Below, one piece after another: positions 7,305 to 16,189 of a stretch of 64,000 bases of DNA. Made by a program: the position numbers and the translations under genes. The notes below the pieces were generated by a model. The model made no database searches, was not told where the DNA came from, and saw nothing but the letters and a program-made list of their open reading frames with translations. Origin of the DNA: Opitutus sp. (lineage in GTDB: Bacteria > Verrucomicrobiota > Verrucomicrobiia > Opitutales > Opitutaceae); assembly GCA_024998815.1 (NCBI GenBank), contig JACEUQ010000001.1:930001-994000 (forward strand), given 5' to 3'. How positions within the stretch are numbered: position 1 is the first letter of the stretch; each line of letters begins with the position of its first letter.

Positions 7305-8417
7305 TGCTTAATTGCGTAGATTAATGATAGTATTTCTGAGTTGGCTTCCCTTGACCTCGCGCTTGCGCCACTTGAACGGCTTGGCATTGGGCAGGTAGGC
7401 GGCGACGAAAGCGTCAATGGCCTGACTAAGTTCGGCGACGCTTCTGAAGTTCGCGCCCCGTAGCGCCTTCCTTGTTAGTATGCCGAACCAGATTTCAACT
7501 TGATTGAGCCAACTCGCCGAGGTTGGGGTAAAGTGGAAGTGGACATTGGGGTGCCGAGCGAGCCAAGCGTCGCACTTTTTGTGGGTGCAATAATTATCCA
7601 AAATCACGTGGAGTTCTCTCTCGGGCGGGTGATCCGCCACCACTTGGTCCATGAACAGCAGGAACTCCTCCCGGCGCTTAAGGGTGGTTTTCTGCGTCTT
7701 GATCAAGCCCGTGGCCACATCAAGGGCAGCGAACAAGTTGAGTGTACCGTGGCGCTTGTAGGTGCTTTTGAGTCCCTGGACGATTTTACCATTGTCGGTC
7801 TCCACGTAACCGGTGGCGCGCTCTAGGGCTTGGATGCCAGGCTTTTCATCCACACTTATCACCAATGCCTTTTCCGGTGGGCTCAGGTAGAGCCCGACGA
7901 TATCGGCTGCCTTGGCTGCGAACTGCTTGTCAGTGCTCACGCACCACGAGCGCTGGCGCTGCAGGCAAATGCCCTCCTTGCGCAGCACTCGCCAGACCGC
8001 GTGCACCGAGCCGCCGAGCACACGGGCCACCGCTGGACCATCCCAGCGCGCCTGCCCCGGAGGGGGTGGCCCTTCCAATAAAGCCAGCACCCGATCTCGA
8101 AAGTCCTCACCGTAGGTGCGCTTCGCGCCCGGCCGTGCCGCATCATCCAGCCCCTTCATGCCAAGCAGCACAAAGCGATCCCTCCACTTTATTACGGTGT
8201 TCGGCCTGGTGTTGCAGCGGCGCGCCACCTCTTGCACCTGCTCGCCACTCACGCACCCAAGGATCATCCGGGCGCGCTCAACTCGCTGCCTCGACTCAAT
8301 CCGGCTGGTTGCCCGTTTTTCTAGGGATTGCTGATCCCCCTCGCTACAAGTGATTCGCACGGCTTTTCGTCCCATCTACAAAGCGGATACAATATCACTT
8401 ATTATTGCAAGTAAGCA
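7305..8417 (-). mobile_element. IS630-family insertion sequence (1113 bp)
   Basis: The ends are imperfect inverted repeats, TGCTTACTTGC and TGCTTAATTGC, read inward from each side. The element is flanked by the 4-bp duplication CTCG at 7301-7304 and 8418-8421. Excision of the element plus one CTCG restores the porin frame, which fixes the boundaries. A single transposase gene fills it. IS630 relatives normally duplicate TA, so the 4-bp duplication without a central TA is unusual. Confidence 0.9.
7308..8375 (-). CDS. IS630-family transposase
   Basis: DDE transposase of 355 residues, full length for the family. An N-terminal helix-turn-helix (VQEVARRCNTRPNTVIKWRD, about 47-66) is followed by a second HTH-like segment. 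The catalytic core has VISVDEKPGIQALERA (first Asp), HVILDNYCTHK (second Asp) and SASWLNQVEIWFGILTRKAL (Glu). The stop codon lies inside the terminal repeat, as in many compact elements. The gene appears intact and is encoded on the same strand as the porin it interrupts. Confidence 0.93.
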   Translation of the reverse strand: MGRKAVRITCSEGDQQSLEKRATSRIESRQRVERARMILGCVSGEQVQEVARRCNTRPNTVIKWRDRFVLLGMKGLDDAARPGAKRTYGEDFRDRVLALLEGPPPPGQARWDGPAVARVLGGSVHAVWRVLRKEGICLQRQRSWCVSTDKQFAAKAADIVGLYLSPPEKALVISVDEKPGIQALERATGYVETDNGKIVQGLKSTYKRHGTLNLFAALDVATGLIKTQKTTLKRREEFLLFMDQVVADHPPERELHVILDNYCTHKKCDAWLARHPNVHFHFTPTSASWLNQVEIWFGILTRKALRGANFRSVAELSQAIDAFVAAYLPNAKPFKWRKREVKGSQLRNTIINLRN

Positions 8418-9452
8418 CTCGTAAACCTGTTCGAAATCCAGACCGTCGACGTTGGTGGCCCGATCTGCATGCACAAAACCGACCGCCAAAGTGTCCGCAT
8501 CGCGGCCCGGCAGCAGGCCGATGGCGGCAACTCCGGTGTCGAGCGTCCAGCCAAAGGCGTTGCGATCCTCGGGGGCAAAGCCGGCACGCACATGCGCCTC
8601 GATATTGCCCTTCTCGCCGGTTTTCCCAGCCAAGGTGCGCTCCACTGCGGCGTAAGACCCGTAGTTGCCCGAATGCAACGTGCCGGTGCCGTCCGTATCC
8701 TCAAAGTCAGCGGTGTGCATCCAAGCGCCGACTTGGTAGCGGAAGGCCGAATTCGTCGGTGCCCAGTTCAGCTCCGAGATGATAAACGCGCCTTGGTCGT
8801 TATTAATTTCGTAGTGGGTGCCGTGGCGATTGGTCCGGTCACCGCCGTCGGGGTCGTCAAAACTGTCACCGTCATAAACGCCGAGTTTCCAGGTGGTGGT
8901 TTCACCGGTGAAGGCAAGGCGAGTGCCGAGGGCCGCCGCATAGTAGGAAGGTCCTGCATTCAGCGTGTTAGCGGAAATAAACGCAGGCCAGCCGAAGGCA
9001 CCGTTGATCAAGGAGCCCCCGGGGGTGGTGCAGCAAAATTCAGTATCGGCCAACAGCGCTCCTAAGCGTACCGACCAGGCGCCGGCGGTGGCCTGCCCCC
9101 ACCACTCATAAAGGCGCAGGCTCTCGTAGGCCTCGCTGTTACTGGCCGCCATATCGTCGCTCAAAAATTGATCACTCGGCCCATGGCCCTCGACCCAGAG
9201 CACGCTGGCGAACGCATTAAAACTGACCGGACGCCCCTCGACGGGTTTTTGATCCCAGGCCACTCCGGCCACCAGCGCGCCATGCAAGGAGTCACCGCCA
9301 TTGGTACCGGACAAGCCGTAGGCGTTGTCCACCGAAGCATCGGCATTCACCTTGATTTCACCACCGGCCAATTCCTTGGCGCCAACGGTTAAAAGGCTGC
9401 CAGCAAACACACTCGAAACCGCCAACGCGCGAACAAATGAAGGATAGGTCAT
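8376..9452 (-). pseudogene. OprB-like carbohydrate-selective porin, 5' part, disrupted by IS630 element
   Basis: An outer-membrane barrel protein likely for sugar or small-solute uptake. Features are a signal peptide (about 1-25, ending GAKELAGG), then beta-strand repeats with LRLYEWWGQATAG, FCCTTPGGSLINGAFGWPAF, LGVYDGDSFDDPDGGD and NDQGAFIISELNWAP, all OprB-type landmarks. The element enters after residue 345, so the present frame (358 residues) ends with 13 IS-encoded residues and lacks the last 43 native ones, including the C-terminal aromatic needed for barrel assembly. It is probably non-functional. Confidence 0.88.
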
Positions 9453-9658
9453 GCGCTTATGAACGGAACAACTTCGAAAAACTTAAACGATTTTAAAAAA
9501 AAAGCGGTGAAAGCAGCGAAAAATCTCCCATTGCCCCTGCATAGAACGCAAAAATTGAGCAAAGGAGTAGGCTAGACTGCCCATAAGGCGGACCTGTGCA
9601 GGGATGCTACCTACCCTAGCCCATTCGCCCCCCTCGCTAATACTCATTCGCGATCAAG

Positions 9659-9723
9659 ATTGGCCAGGGACGGCCAACGCTACAAATGCTCGGAAAATGT
9701 AGGGTTGGCCGTCCCTGGCCAAT
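9659..9723. repeat. Extragenic palindrome (TTGGCCAGGGACGGCCAACG family)
   Basis: Arms TTGGCCAGGGACGGCCAACG at 9660 and its near-complement ending at 9722, with GCTAC/GTAGG at the loop side. It lies in the gap 9453-9780, which otherwise shows only the porin promoter region and no gene. Confidence 0.75.
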
Positions 9724-9780
9724 TCAGCTACCCGGGATCGGAAGTAGCCATTTCACGCTCACCTCAAAAACGATTCGCCC

Positions 9781-11106
9781 TCAATGCGTCGCGGCAGGCG
9801 CCAGGCGCTGGACTTTGACCCGGCGCACCCGTTCGGCGTGCACGTCCACCACGGTCACCACGTAGTCGCCCAGCGTCACCGTCTCACCGCGCTTGGGCAG
9901 GGTGGCAAAATGCCGCTGCGTCCACACCGCCACCGTCTCCTTCGGCTGCCACTCAAAAGTCCAGCCGGTCTCCGCCTGCAACTCGCGCATCGTCAGCATT
10001 CCGCTCACCACGATAAACTGGTCGGTTAACTCGAAAATGGGCCCGTGCTCGATGTCGAATTCGTCACGGATATCGCCAACAATCTCCTCCAAAACGTCCT
10101 CAAAACTGACGATACCCGCCGTGTTGCCCTCGTCATCGAGGACCAGCGCCAGGTGGTTACGCGAGGAGCGGAACAATTCGAGCATCGAGTGAATCGGCGT
10201 TTTTAAGGTAAAGGTCAGCACCGGGCGCAACAGGGGCTCGAAGGAGGTCTGCGGCCCCAGTTGCTGGATCTGCCAGAGCCATTCGCGGACCAGCAGCACG
10301 CCCTCGACCTGATCGAACGAGCCGTCGCGGCAGACGGGGAACCGGCTGTGGCCGCTCATTTGGGCAATGCGCAGGTTTTCATGAATTGGGCGGTCGATCC
10401 ACAGGGCGACGATCTGCTCGCGCGGGCGCATGATCTGAAAGGCGCGAATCTCGCGCAGGCGCAAAGAGCGGATCATGAGCTTGTTGATCAACGAATCCCC
10501 GGGATGCGAATGGTGCGCGTGGCTGAGCACGTATTCGAGTTCCTCCGAGCTAAACGCGCCCTCGCCTTCGCCGGCGGGCCCGAGCCCTGCCCACTTCAGA
10601 AACAAGTTGGCGGTGCCATTGAGCGCCCAGATGAACGGGTACAGCAGGTAATAAAACCCCATCAACGGGGCGGCGGTGAATAGGGTAACCGCCTTGGGCC
10701 GCTGAATCGCCAAGGACTTCGGCGCGAGTTCGCCAAAAATGATGTGCAAAAACGTGATCACCACGAACGACACGGCAATGGACACCGAGGAGACGGCGGT
10801 CGGATCGGTCACCCCAAACGCACCCAACAGAGGGGCGATGCGGTGGGCGATAAACGGTTCTCCCACCCAGCCCAAGCCGAGGCTGGACAACGTGATGCCG
10901 AGCTGGGTGGTCGACAGAGCAGCATCGAGTTTATGGGTGGCCGCCAGGGCAAACTTGACCCGCCAGCCGCCCGTTTTGGCCATGGGCTTGAGCTGGCTGG
11001 CGCGCACTTTTACCAGCGCGAACTCAGCGGCCACGAAAAACCCGTTCGCCGCCACCAGTAACAGAACGACTAAAATCTCGAGCGTGATGCCGAAAAAAGG
11101 ATGCAT
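9781..11106 (-). CDS. HlyC/CorC (CNNM-type) transporter-associated membrane protein
   Basis: An inner-membrane protein of the UPF0053/hemolysin-C family, thought to act in Mg2+/Co2+ efflux or its regulation. The 441 residues hold a DUF21/CNNM membrane domain (about 1-200; starts with ILVVLLLVAANGFFVAAEFA, then LSTTQLGITLSSLGLGWVGE), two CBS domains (about 215-340; MRPREQIVALWIDRP and the LVLDDEGNTAGIVSFEDVLE end), and a C-terminal CorC_HlyC domain with ETVAVWTQRHFATLPKRGE. The order and length are standard. It is a single gene with gaps on both sides. The substrate cannot be read from sequence. Confidence 0.93.
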   Translation of the reverse strand: MHPFFGITLEILVVLLLVAANGFFVAAEFALVKVRASQLKPMAKTGGWRVKFALAATHKLDAALSTTQLGITLSSLGLGWVGEPFIAHRIAPLLGAFGVTDPTAVSSVSIAVSFVVITFLHIIFGELAPKSLAIQRPKAVTLFTAAPLMGFYYLLYPFIWALNGTANLFLKWAGLGPAGEGEGAFSSEELEYVLSHAHHSHPGDSLINKLMIRSLRLREIRAFQIMRPREQIVALWIDRPIHENLRIAQMSGHSRFPVCRDGSFDQVEGVLLVREWLWQIQQLGPQTSFEPLLRPVLTFTLKTPIHSMLELFRSSRNHLALVLDDEGNTAGIVSFEDVLEEIVGDIRDEFDIEHGPIFELTDQFIVVSGMLTMRELQAETGWTFEWQPKETVAVWTQRHFATLPKRGETVTLGDYVVTVVDVHAERVRRVKVQRLAPAATH

Positions 11107-11240
11107 GAAGTGGCCAAAGGGTTGGAGGCAACCCGCCGCGGCGTCGAGAGCAACCTCTCAGGGCCCGGTCCGCAGGAGGTGCCATTTAGAGGCCCAAATC
11201 CTGCGCCCCTGAAAAACCATCGAAGTTTTAGCCGCAAGAC

Positions 11241-11295
11241 ATAGCGCAGACTTCCTGTCTGCTTATGCGGAAAGCAGGCTAGAAGCCTGCGCTAC
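11241..11295. repeat. Extragenic palindrome (GTAGCGCAGACTTCC family, copy 1)
   Basis: Arms AGCGCAGACTTCCTGTCTGC and its imperfect complement ending in GCCTGCGCTACG. A close relative lies at 24498-24554. Confidence 0.75.
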
Positions 11296-11333
11296 GTCGA
11301 GCCGATTGCAGCTATACCACTATGTGAAATGCT

Positions 11334-12344
11334 CTAGCGCGGTGGCTTTTCCAGCGTGACCTCACCGGCGCGGAAGCGCTCCGTGCGACCGCTGGGGGTG
11401 CGCACCAGAAATGACCCTTCGTCGTCGATTCCGAGCGCGATGCCTGCAACCCGCTGCGTATGCGTCAACACCGCCACAGGCCGGTTGCGCAGCACGTCGT
11501 AACAGTTCCACAGGTCCGCAAACGTGGCCTTGTAACTGCCGTCCACAAACCGCTCGTAGGACTGCCGCACGCGGCCAATCAGCGCCGCCGTGAGTTTGTT
11601 TAAATCAACCGGCTGGCGGGTGTGTTCGGAAAGCGACACCGCGCGGTCGGCCAACTCCGCCGGCCAGCCTCCGGGCGGCGCCATCACATTGAGCCCCAGC
11701 CCGAAAACCAAGTCGCGGATCTGATCGGCGTCGATGCGCGCCTCGGTCAGCATACCACCGGCCTTACGACCATCGAAAAGCAGGTCGTTGGGCCATTTCA
11801 GGCCAGGTGAGGTGCGGCAAAAGCTGGCGATCAGGTCGCAGATACTCGCGCCCATCCACAGGGTAAACATCTGCATGCGCGCCGGCTCAAGGCACGGGCG
11901 GAAGGCGAAACTCGCGTAGAGGTTGCCGTTCGACTCACTGTGCCAGGGCCGCCCAAAACGACCGCGGCCCTTGGTTTGCCGCTGCGCGATGATCGCAAAA
12001 GGTGCCTCTTTGCCGGCCGCCAGTTGGCGCGCGGCCTCGTCGTTGGTGCTATCGATCTCGGCAAGCACCTCCAGCGGGAAAGCGCCCACGCGGTCACGCC
12101 GGTAGGACTGAATCAGCGTGGCGCTGAGTCCCTCGGGGCGCGTGAGCAGCCGGTAGCCGCGGGCACGCACCGCTTCAAAGGTGAAGCCCTGCTCGCGCAG
12201 TTTTTCCATGTATTGCCACACCGCCACCCGGCTGATGCCCAGCTTCAGCGCCAGCGCACTGCCGGACACAAACGCCGGATCCGCAGCGCTTAACTCGGCG
12301 AGTATCACCATCTCGGGCGGAGCTGATGCAGGGGCTTTTTTCAT
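11334..12344 (-). CDS. birA: Biotin operon repressor / biotin-[acetyl-CoA carboxylase] ligase BirA
   Basis: Attaches biotin to the carboxyl-carrier protein through biotinyl-AMP and, with its N-terminal domain, may repress biotin genes. From the ATG at 12344 the protein has 336 residues: a winged HTH (about 15-65; SGSALALKLGISRVAVWQYM), then the ligase core with GRGRFGRPW, KWPNDLLFDGRKAGGML and FGLGLNV, and a small C-terminal domain. The ATG overlaps the nadC stop (ATGA), so I prefer it to the upstream in-frame start at 12374. This forms a nadC-birA two-gene operon. Confidence 0.95.
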   Translation of the reverse strand: MKKAPASAPPEMVILAELSAADPAFVSGSALALKLGISRVAVWQYMEKLREQGFTFEAVRARGYRLLTRPEGLSATLIQSYRRDRVGAFPLEVLAEIDSTNDEAARQLAAGKEAPFAIIAQRQTKGRGRFGRPWHSESNGNLYASFAFRPCLEPARMQMFTLWMGASICDLIASFCRTSPGLKWPNDLLFDGRKAGGMLTEARIDADQIRDLVFGLGLNVMAPPGGWPAELADRAVSLSEHTRQPVDLNKLTAALIGRVRQSYERFVDGSYKATFADLWNCYDVLRNRPVAVLTHTQRVAGIALGIDDEGSFLVRTPSGRTERFRAGEVTLEKPPR

Positions 12345-13258
12345 ACGCGCCAATCCAGCCCGATATCCACCCACACACTCTGGTGGACGAGCGCGCCAGT
12401 GGAGACAAAGTCGAGCCCGAGCCCGGCGAAACGCGGCAGGGTTTTTAAGGTGATGCCGCCGCTCGCCTCGGTGAAGGCGCGGCCGGCGATCAGCGCCACG
12501 GCCTTTTTGATTTTAGCCGGCGTAAAGTTGTCCAAGAGGATCACGTCGGCGCCGGCGGCGAGGACCGGGGGAATCTGCGCGAGTTCATCGACCTCGACCT
12601 CCACCGCCAGATCAGGGGCGGCCTTTTTGGCCCGGGCGACCGCTGCGGCGAGCCCCTCGGTGGAGCCCAGCAGCGCGAGGTGGTTATCCTTGAGCATCAC
12701 GCGGTCGAACAGGCCGAGGCGATGGTTCCAGCCACCACCGCAGGCGACCGCGTACTTTTCCAGCATACGGTAGCCGGGCGTGGTTTTGCGGGTATCGAGC
12801 AGGCGGGTACGGCCCTCGCCCAAGGCGGCGACGTAGGATTGGGTTTGGGTGGCGACACCGGACAGGCGCTGGAGGAAATTCAGGATAACGCGCTCGGCGG
12901 CCAGCAAGGTGCGCGGGTCGCCGGAAAGGGTAGCGATGACCTCGCCCGGGGCGATGGTACGGCCGTCGCGAGCGCACAGTTGCACGGAGGCATTGCCGCC
13001 GTAGGCAGAGAGAATGAGAGGGATCAGCGGCAAACCGCAGGCGACCAGTGATTGGCGGGCCACGAGATCAGCCGAGCCCTGGCGGGGAGGCGCGGGCAAC
13101 GCGGCGGTGGAACGGTCGCCGGTGACAGTGGGTTTTACGCGCAGGCCCAGACCGGCGAGGTCCTCGTCGCGGGCGAGTTCGATGAGTTTACGCAGAGAGG
13201 CGAGGTCGAGATCGTCCCAGTTGAGGCGTTTAAGCAAGGTGTCGGCGGGTGCGGGCAT
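12341..13258 (-). CDS. nadC: Nicotinate-nucleotide pyrophosphorylase (carboxylating)
   Basis: Converts quinolinate and PRPP to nicotinate mononucleotide, CO2 and PPi in NAD synthesis. From the ATG at 13258 it has 305 residues, usual for NadC; a longer frame from a TTG at 13300 is less likely. Visible signatures are GDRSTAAL, LNFLQRLSGVAT, DTRKTTPGYRMLEKYAVACG, HRLGLFDRVMLKDNH, VEVEVDEL and a glycine/DNF-rich C-terminal barrel end. It is followed by birA with a 4-base overlap. No other NAD-pathway genes lie nearby. Confidence 0.95.
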   Translation of the reverse strand: MPAPADTLLKRLNWDDLDLASLRKLIELARDEDLAGLGLRVKPTVTGDRSTAALPAPPRQGSADLVARQSLVACGLPLIPLILSAYGGNASVQLCARDGRTIAPGEVIATLSGDPRTLLAAERVILNFLQRLSGVATQTQSYVAALGEGRTRLLDTRKTTPGYRMLEKYAVACGGGWNHRLGLFDRVMLKDNHLALLGSTEGLAAAVARAKKAAPDLAVEVEVDELAQIPPVLAAGADVILLDNFTPAKIKKAVALIAGRAFTEASGGITLKTLPRFAGLGLDFVSTGALVHQSVWVDIGLDWRV

Positions 13259-13356
13259 CGGATGATTTAACCAATGAGCCAACACCCTCGGGGCAGGCAA
13301 GGCAGCAACTGGAGCCGGGGTGGTTTAAATGCAAAGAAGCTCCTGCCACCGGCAGC

Positions 13357-13453
13357 ACCTTGAGCTCACGCTCAAGGCCACAGCCGAACCCCAGCCCACC
13401 CCAACCGACCCGCCTTCCCTTTAACACCGTGGCCTTGAGCGTGCGCTCAAGCC
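13357..13453. repeat. Extragenic palindromes (GGCCTTG/CAAGGCC family)
   Basis: One unit CCTTGAGCTCACGCTCAAGG near 13358 and an opposite unit GGCCTTGAGCGTGCGCTCAA near 13431, about 50 bases apart. It is the same family as the arrays at 18743 and 37853. The gap 13259-13570 holds nothing else clear. Confidence 0.7.
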
Positions 13454-13570
13454 TGCGCAAACATCTGAGCGCCTCCCGCGTCCCAAAAAAGAAAAAACGC
13501 ACCTCGTGAAGCCACCAGCCACCTTGGGCTTGCGGACGCGCCTTCAGCCGCAATTACTCGGCCACGCGGC

Positions 13571-14539
13571 ATGATTCATTCTTTTATTTTCAGCGAAGGT
13601 AGACTCGTCGGCCAGGACCTTGAGGTCGAAGCCCTGCGCCTTGTGCGCGCTGACAAGGGCCTGGTTCTCTGGGTCGACTTGGAAAACCCCACCGAGGACG
13701 AAATAAAATTGATTCTAACCGACGTCTTTCAATTTCACCCGCTCGCCATCGAGGACTGCGTCACCCCCAGCCCGCTCCCCAAGATCGAGGACTTCGATGA
13801 CTACCTATTTTTCGTCACCCACGCAGTCGACTTCACCCGCACCGAAAAGTTCAACACCACCGAACTCGACCTGTTCCTGGGCAAAGACTACCTGGTCAGC
13901 TTTCACCGCAACCCGTTAAAATCGGTCACCTCGGTCATCGACCGCTGCATCAAAGCCACCGGCATCGTCGCGCGCGGCCCCGACCGGATTGCCCACTTCC
14001 TGCTTGATGCCATGGTGGACAACTTCCAGCCGATCATCGACGAGATGCGCGGCGAACTCGAAGAGATCGAGGAAACCGTGCTGTCCAAAAACTCTGACGG
14101 CCTCATTCCCGACCTGATGCACGTGCGAGCCGACATCACCTTGCTGCGCCAAATCATCCGCCCGCAGCGCGAACTGGTCACCCGGCTGGCACACGGCGAA
14201 AACAAGCTGATACGCGCCCTCATGCAGCCCTACTTCCGCGACCTGCGCGACAACCTCATTCGCATCGAGGAAACCGCCGCCGGTTTCGCCGACCAGTTGC
14301 TCATCTCGTTCGACCTGTACCTGAGCAAATCCGACTACGAGGCCAATCAAGGCATCAAAACCCTCACCGCGCTCACCGTGCTGACCCTTCCGGCCACGCT
14401 GATCAGCACCTGGTACGGCATGAATTTCGAGCACATGCCCGAGCTCAAGTCCGCCTACGGTTACCCGATCATTGTCGGGCTGACACTCGTCTTGACCGCT
14501 TGCACCTGGGCGTGGTGCAAACGCAAACGCTGGATCTAG
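13571..14539 (+). CDS. corA: CorA-family magnesium/divalent cation channel, copy 1
   Basis: A CorA-type inner-membrane Mg2+ channel of 322 residues. The large N-terminal cytoplasmic domain (LWVDLENPTEDE, FHPLAIEDC, PLPKIEDFDDYLF, YLVSFHRNPL) is followed by the long stalk helix and two C-terminal transmembrane helices. The selectivity motif is YGMNFEHMPE at about 287-296, and the chain ends in a basic KRKRWI tail. The gene directly downstream (14721) is a second CorA, so the pair is a tandem duplication. Mg2+, Co2+ or Zn2+ selectivity cannot be told from sequence. Confidence 0.95.
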   Translation: MIHSFIFSEGRLVGQDLEVEALRLVRADKGLVLWVDLENPTEDEIKLILTDVFQFHPLAIEDCVTPSPLPKIEDFDDYLFFVTHAVDFTRTEKFNTTELDLFLGKDYLVSFHRNPLKSVTSVIDRCIKATGIVARGPDRIAHFLLDAMVDNFQPIIDEMRGELEEIEETVLSKNSDGLIPDLMHVRADITLLRQIIRPQRELVTRLAHGENKLIRALMQPYFRDLRDNLIRIEETAAGFADQLLISFDLYLSKSDYEANQGIKTLTALTVLTLPATLISTWYGMNFEHMPELKSAYGYPIIVGLTLVLTACTWAWCKRKRWI

Positions 14540-14720
14540 TACCTCCCGCAATCCACGAGTGCAAAAACCCAAAAGATCAAAGGGCCAAAACGCAAAAAAA
14601 CGCCTCTCGGCCTCACTTTAAAATGCCCGCCGCCCTGCCCACCTATTGCCCGTCCGCTCCCTCGCTGCCCTGTTGGAATTTGACCGCTTGGGATTTGGGA
14701 TTTACGGCGCAGCCGTCGTT

Positions 14721-15692
14721 ATGATCACCACGCTCGTTTATCGTGACCACAAACTCACCCCCCTGAGGCCCGGGGTCGAGTCGCTGGCCGCCCTGCGCCA
14801 GGAACCCGGGGTTTTGCTCTGGGTCGACCTGAACCAACCCAGTACCGAGGAAGTCACCGCGGTGCTCGAAACCGTGTTCGGCTTTCACCCGTTGACGATC
14901 GAAGACTGCGTCGCCGACAGCCCCCTGCCCAAAATCGAGGATTATGGTGATTACCTCTATTTGGTGGCGCATTCCATCGCCTACGAAGCCGGCAACGGCT
15001 TCACGACCTCGGAGCTCGATCTCTTTTTGGGGCCCAACTACCTGGTTACCTATCACCGCACGCCGCTCAAAGCCGTGCAGGCCGTCATCGAGCGCCACCA
15101 ACGCACCCCGTCCACCCCAGTGCGCGGCCCCGACCGCTTCGCCCACGGGCTGCTCGATGGCTTGGTCGAAAGTTGCCAGCCCGCCCTCGCCGCACTGCGT
15201 GCCGAAGTGGACAAACTTGAAGAAGGCGTGCTGATCAACATCTCGGCCGAAGAGCTGTTCCCCCAAGTCGTCGCGTTGCGCAAAGACCTCTCGCGCCTGC
15301 GACAGTTAATCCGCCCCCAGCGCGAGGTGCTCATGGCCCTGACCCACGGCAAGTCAAAGCTGGTTCGCCCCACCATCGTGCCTTACCTGCGCGACGTCGG
15401 CGACGACCTGGTGCGCATTGAAACCCAAGCGGCAACCTGGGCCGAGCAACTGATCCTCTCATTCCGTATTTATTTAAACAAATCGGGCTACGAGGCCAAC
15501 CAAGGCATCAAGATCATCACCGCGATCACGGCGATGACCATCCCGCCGCTGCTCATCGGCGGGTGGTTCGGCATGAATTTCCGCCACATGCCCGAACTCG
15601 CCTCAATCCACGGTTACGCAATCTCGGTGGCACTGATGCTGACGAGCATGGCGGGCATGCTGGTGTTCATGCGCAAGCGGCGCTGGATCTGA
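14721..15692 (+). CDS. corA: CorA-family magnesium/divalent cation channel, copy 2
   Basis: A second CorA of 323 residues, counted from the ATG at 14721 (MITTLVYRDHKLTPL); a longer frame from 14646 adds an unrelated 25 residues. The landmarks are colinear with copy 1: LLWVDLNQPSTEE, FHPLTIEDC, PLPKIEDYGDYLYLVAHS, YLVTYHRTPLKAVQ, GPDRFAHGLLD, then FGMNFRHMPE in the pore and a KRRWI tail. The copies diverge clearly (YGMNF against FGMNF), so the duplication is old. The gap of 181 bases between them shows no promoter I can name. Confidence 0.94.
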   Translation: MITTLVYRDHKLTPLRPGVESLAALRQEPGVLLWVDLNQPSTEEVTAVLETVFGFHPLTIEDCVADSPLPKIEDYGDYLYLVAHSIAYEAGNGFTTSELDLFLGPNYLVTYHRTPLKAVQAVIERHQRTPSTPVRGPDRFAHGLLDGLVESCQPALAALRAEVDKLEEGVLINISAEELFPQVVALRKDLSRLRQLIRPQREVLMALTHGKSKLVRPTIVPYLRDVGDDLVRIETQAATWAEQLILSFRIYLNKSGYEANQGIKIITAITAMTIPPLLIGGWFGMNFRHMPELASIHGYAISVALMLTSMAGMLVFMRKRRWI

Positions 15693-15728
15693 GCGCAGAA
15701 GCGGCTTCACACTGCCAAAACCGGCCAC

Positions 15729-15764
15729 AAAAAACCCCGAGTTACTTCTAAAAGTAATGCGGGG
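15729..15764 (-). terminator. Terminator of the tRNA-Leu transcript
   Basis: On the minus strand, CCCCGCATTACTT pairs with AAGTAACTCGGGG around a 4-nt loop, followed by six T. It lies 10 bases past the tRNA 3' end. Confidence 0.8.
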
Positions 15765-15773
15765 GAAAAAGAG

Positions 15774-15856
15774 TGCCCGGGGCCGGAGTCGAACCGGCAC
15801 GTCCTTGCGAACAAGGGATTTTAAGTCCCTGGTGTCTACCATTCCACCACCCGGGC
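15774..15856 (-). tRNA. tRNA-Leu (anticodon TAA)
   Basis: An 83-nt cloverleaf on the minus strand. The acceptor arms are GCCCGGG and CCCGGGC with discriminator A. The D-arm region reads GTGGAATGGTAGACAC and the anticodon stem-loop CAGGGACTTAAAATCCCTTG gives TAA. A long variable arm (class II, typical of Leu) follows, then the T-arm GCCGGTTCGACTCCGGC. CCA is not encoded. Confidence 0.95.
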
Positions 15857-15996
15857 GGGAAGCAGGCGGGAAGATTGAGCGGGCTCACAGGCGTTGGTCA
15901 ACGCTTACGCTTCAACTCCCCTAAAATCGCCGCGCGTCCCAATTTCTGGACAGCGACCTGTTCATTTGACGGTTTAACCAACTCGGTACGCGGGTC

Positions 15997-16073
15997 CGTG
16001 GCCCTGAGCGTGCGCTCAGGGTCTGGATGCGCAAGTACAGTGTAATCCCTGAGCTCACGCTCAAGGCCACAGG
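15997..16073. repeat. Extragenic palindrome pair (GGCCTTG/CAAGGCC family)
   Basis: GTGGCCCTGAGCGTGCGCTC at 15998 and the opposite unit CTGAGCTCACGCTCAAGGCC near 16050. It lies in the 333-base gap between tRNA-Leu and the SPFH gene; the rest of that gap holds only the SPFH terminator. Confidence 0.7.
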
Positions 16074-16097
16074 TCGGGTTCACCCACTTTAGTACTC

Positions 16098-16143
16098 AAA
16101 AAAAAACCGCACCAGGCCCGACGGATGGTCGGGCGCAGTGCGG
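16098..16143 (-). terminator. Rho-independent terminator of the SPFH gene
   Basis: On the minus strand a strong stem pairs CCGCAC..CGCCCGAC with GTCGGGC..GTGCGG around a 5-nt loop, followed by nine T. Confidence 0.85.
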
Positions 16144-16189
16144 ACAATCGGTTAATACCTGGTCGAACTTTTCGGGTGATGCCGTGCGC

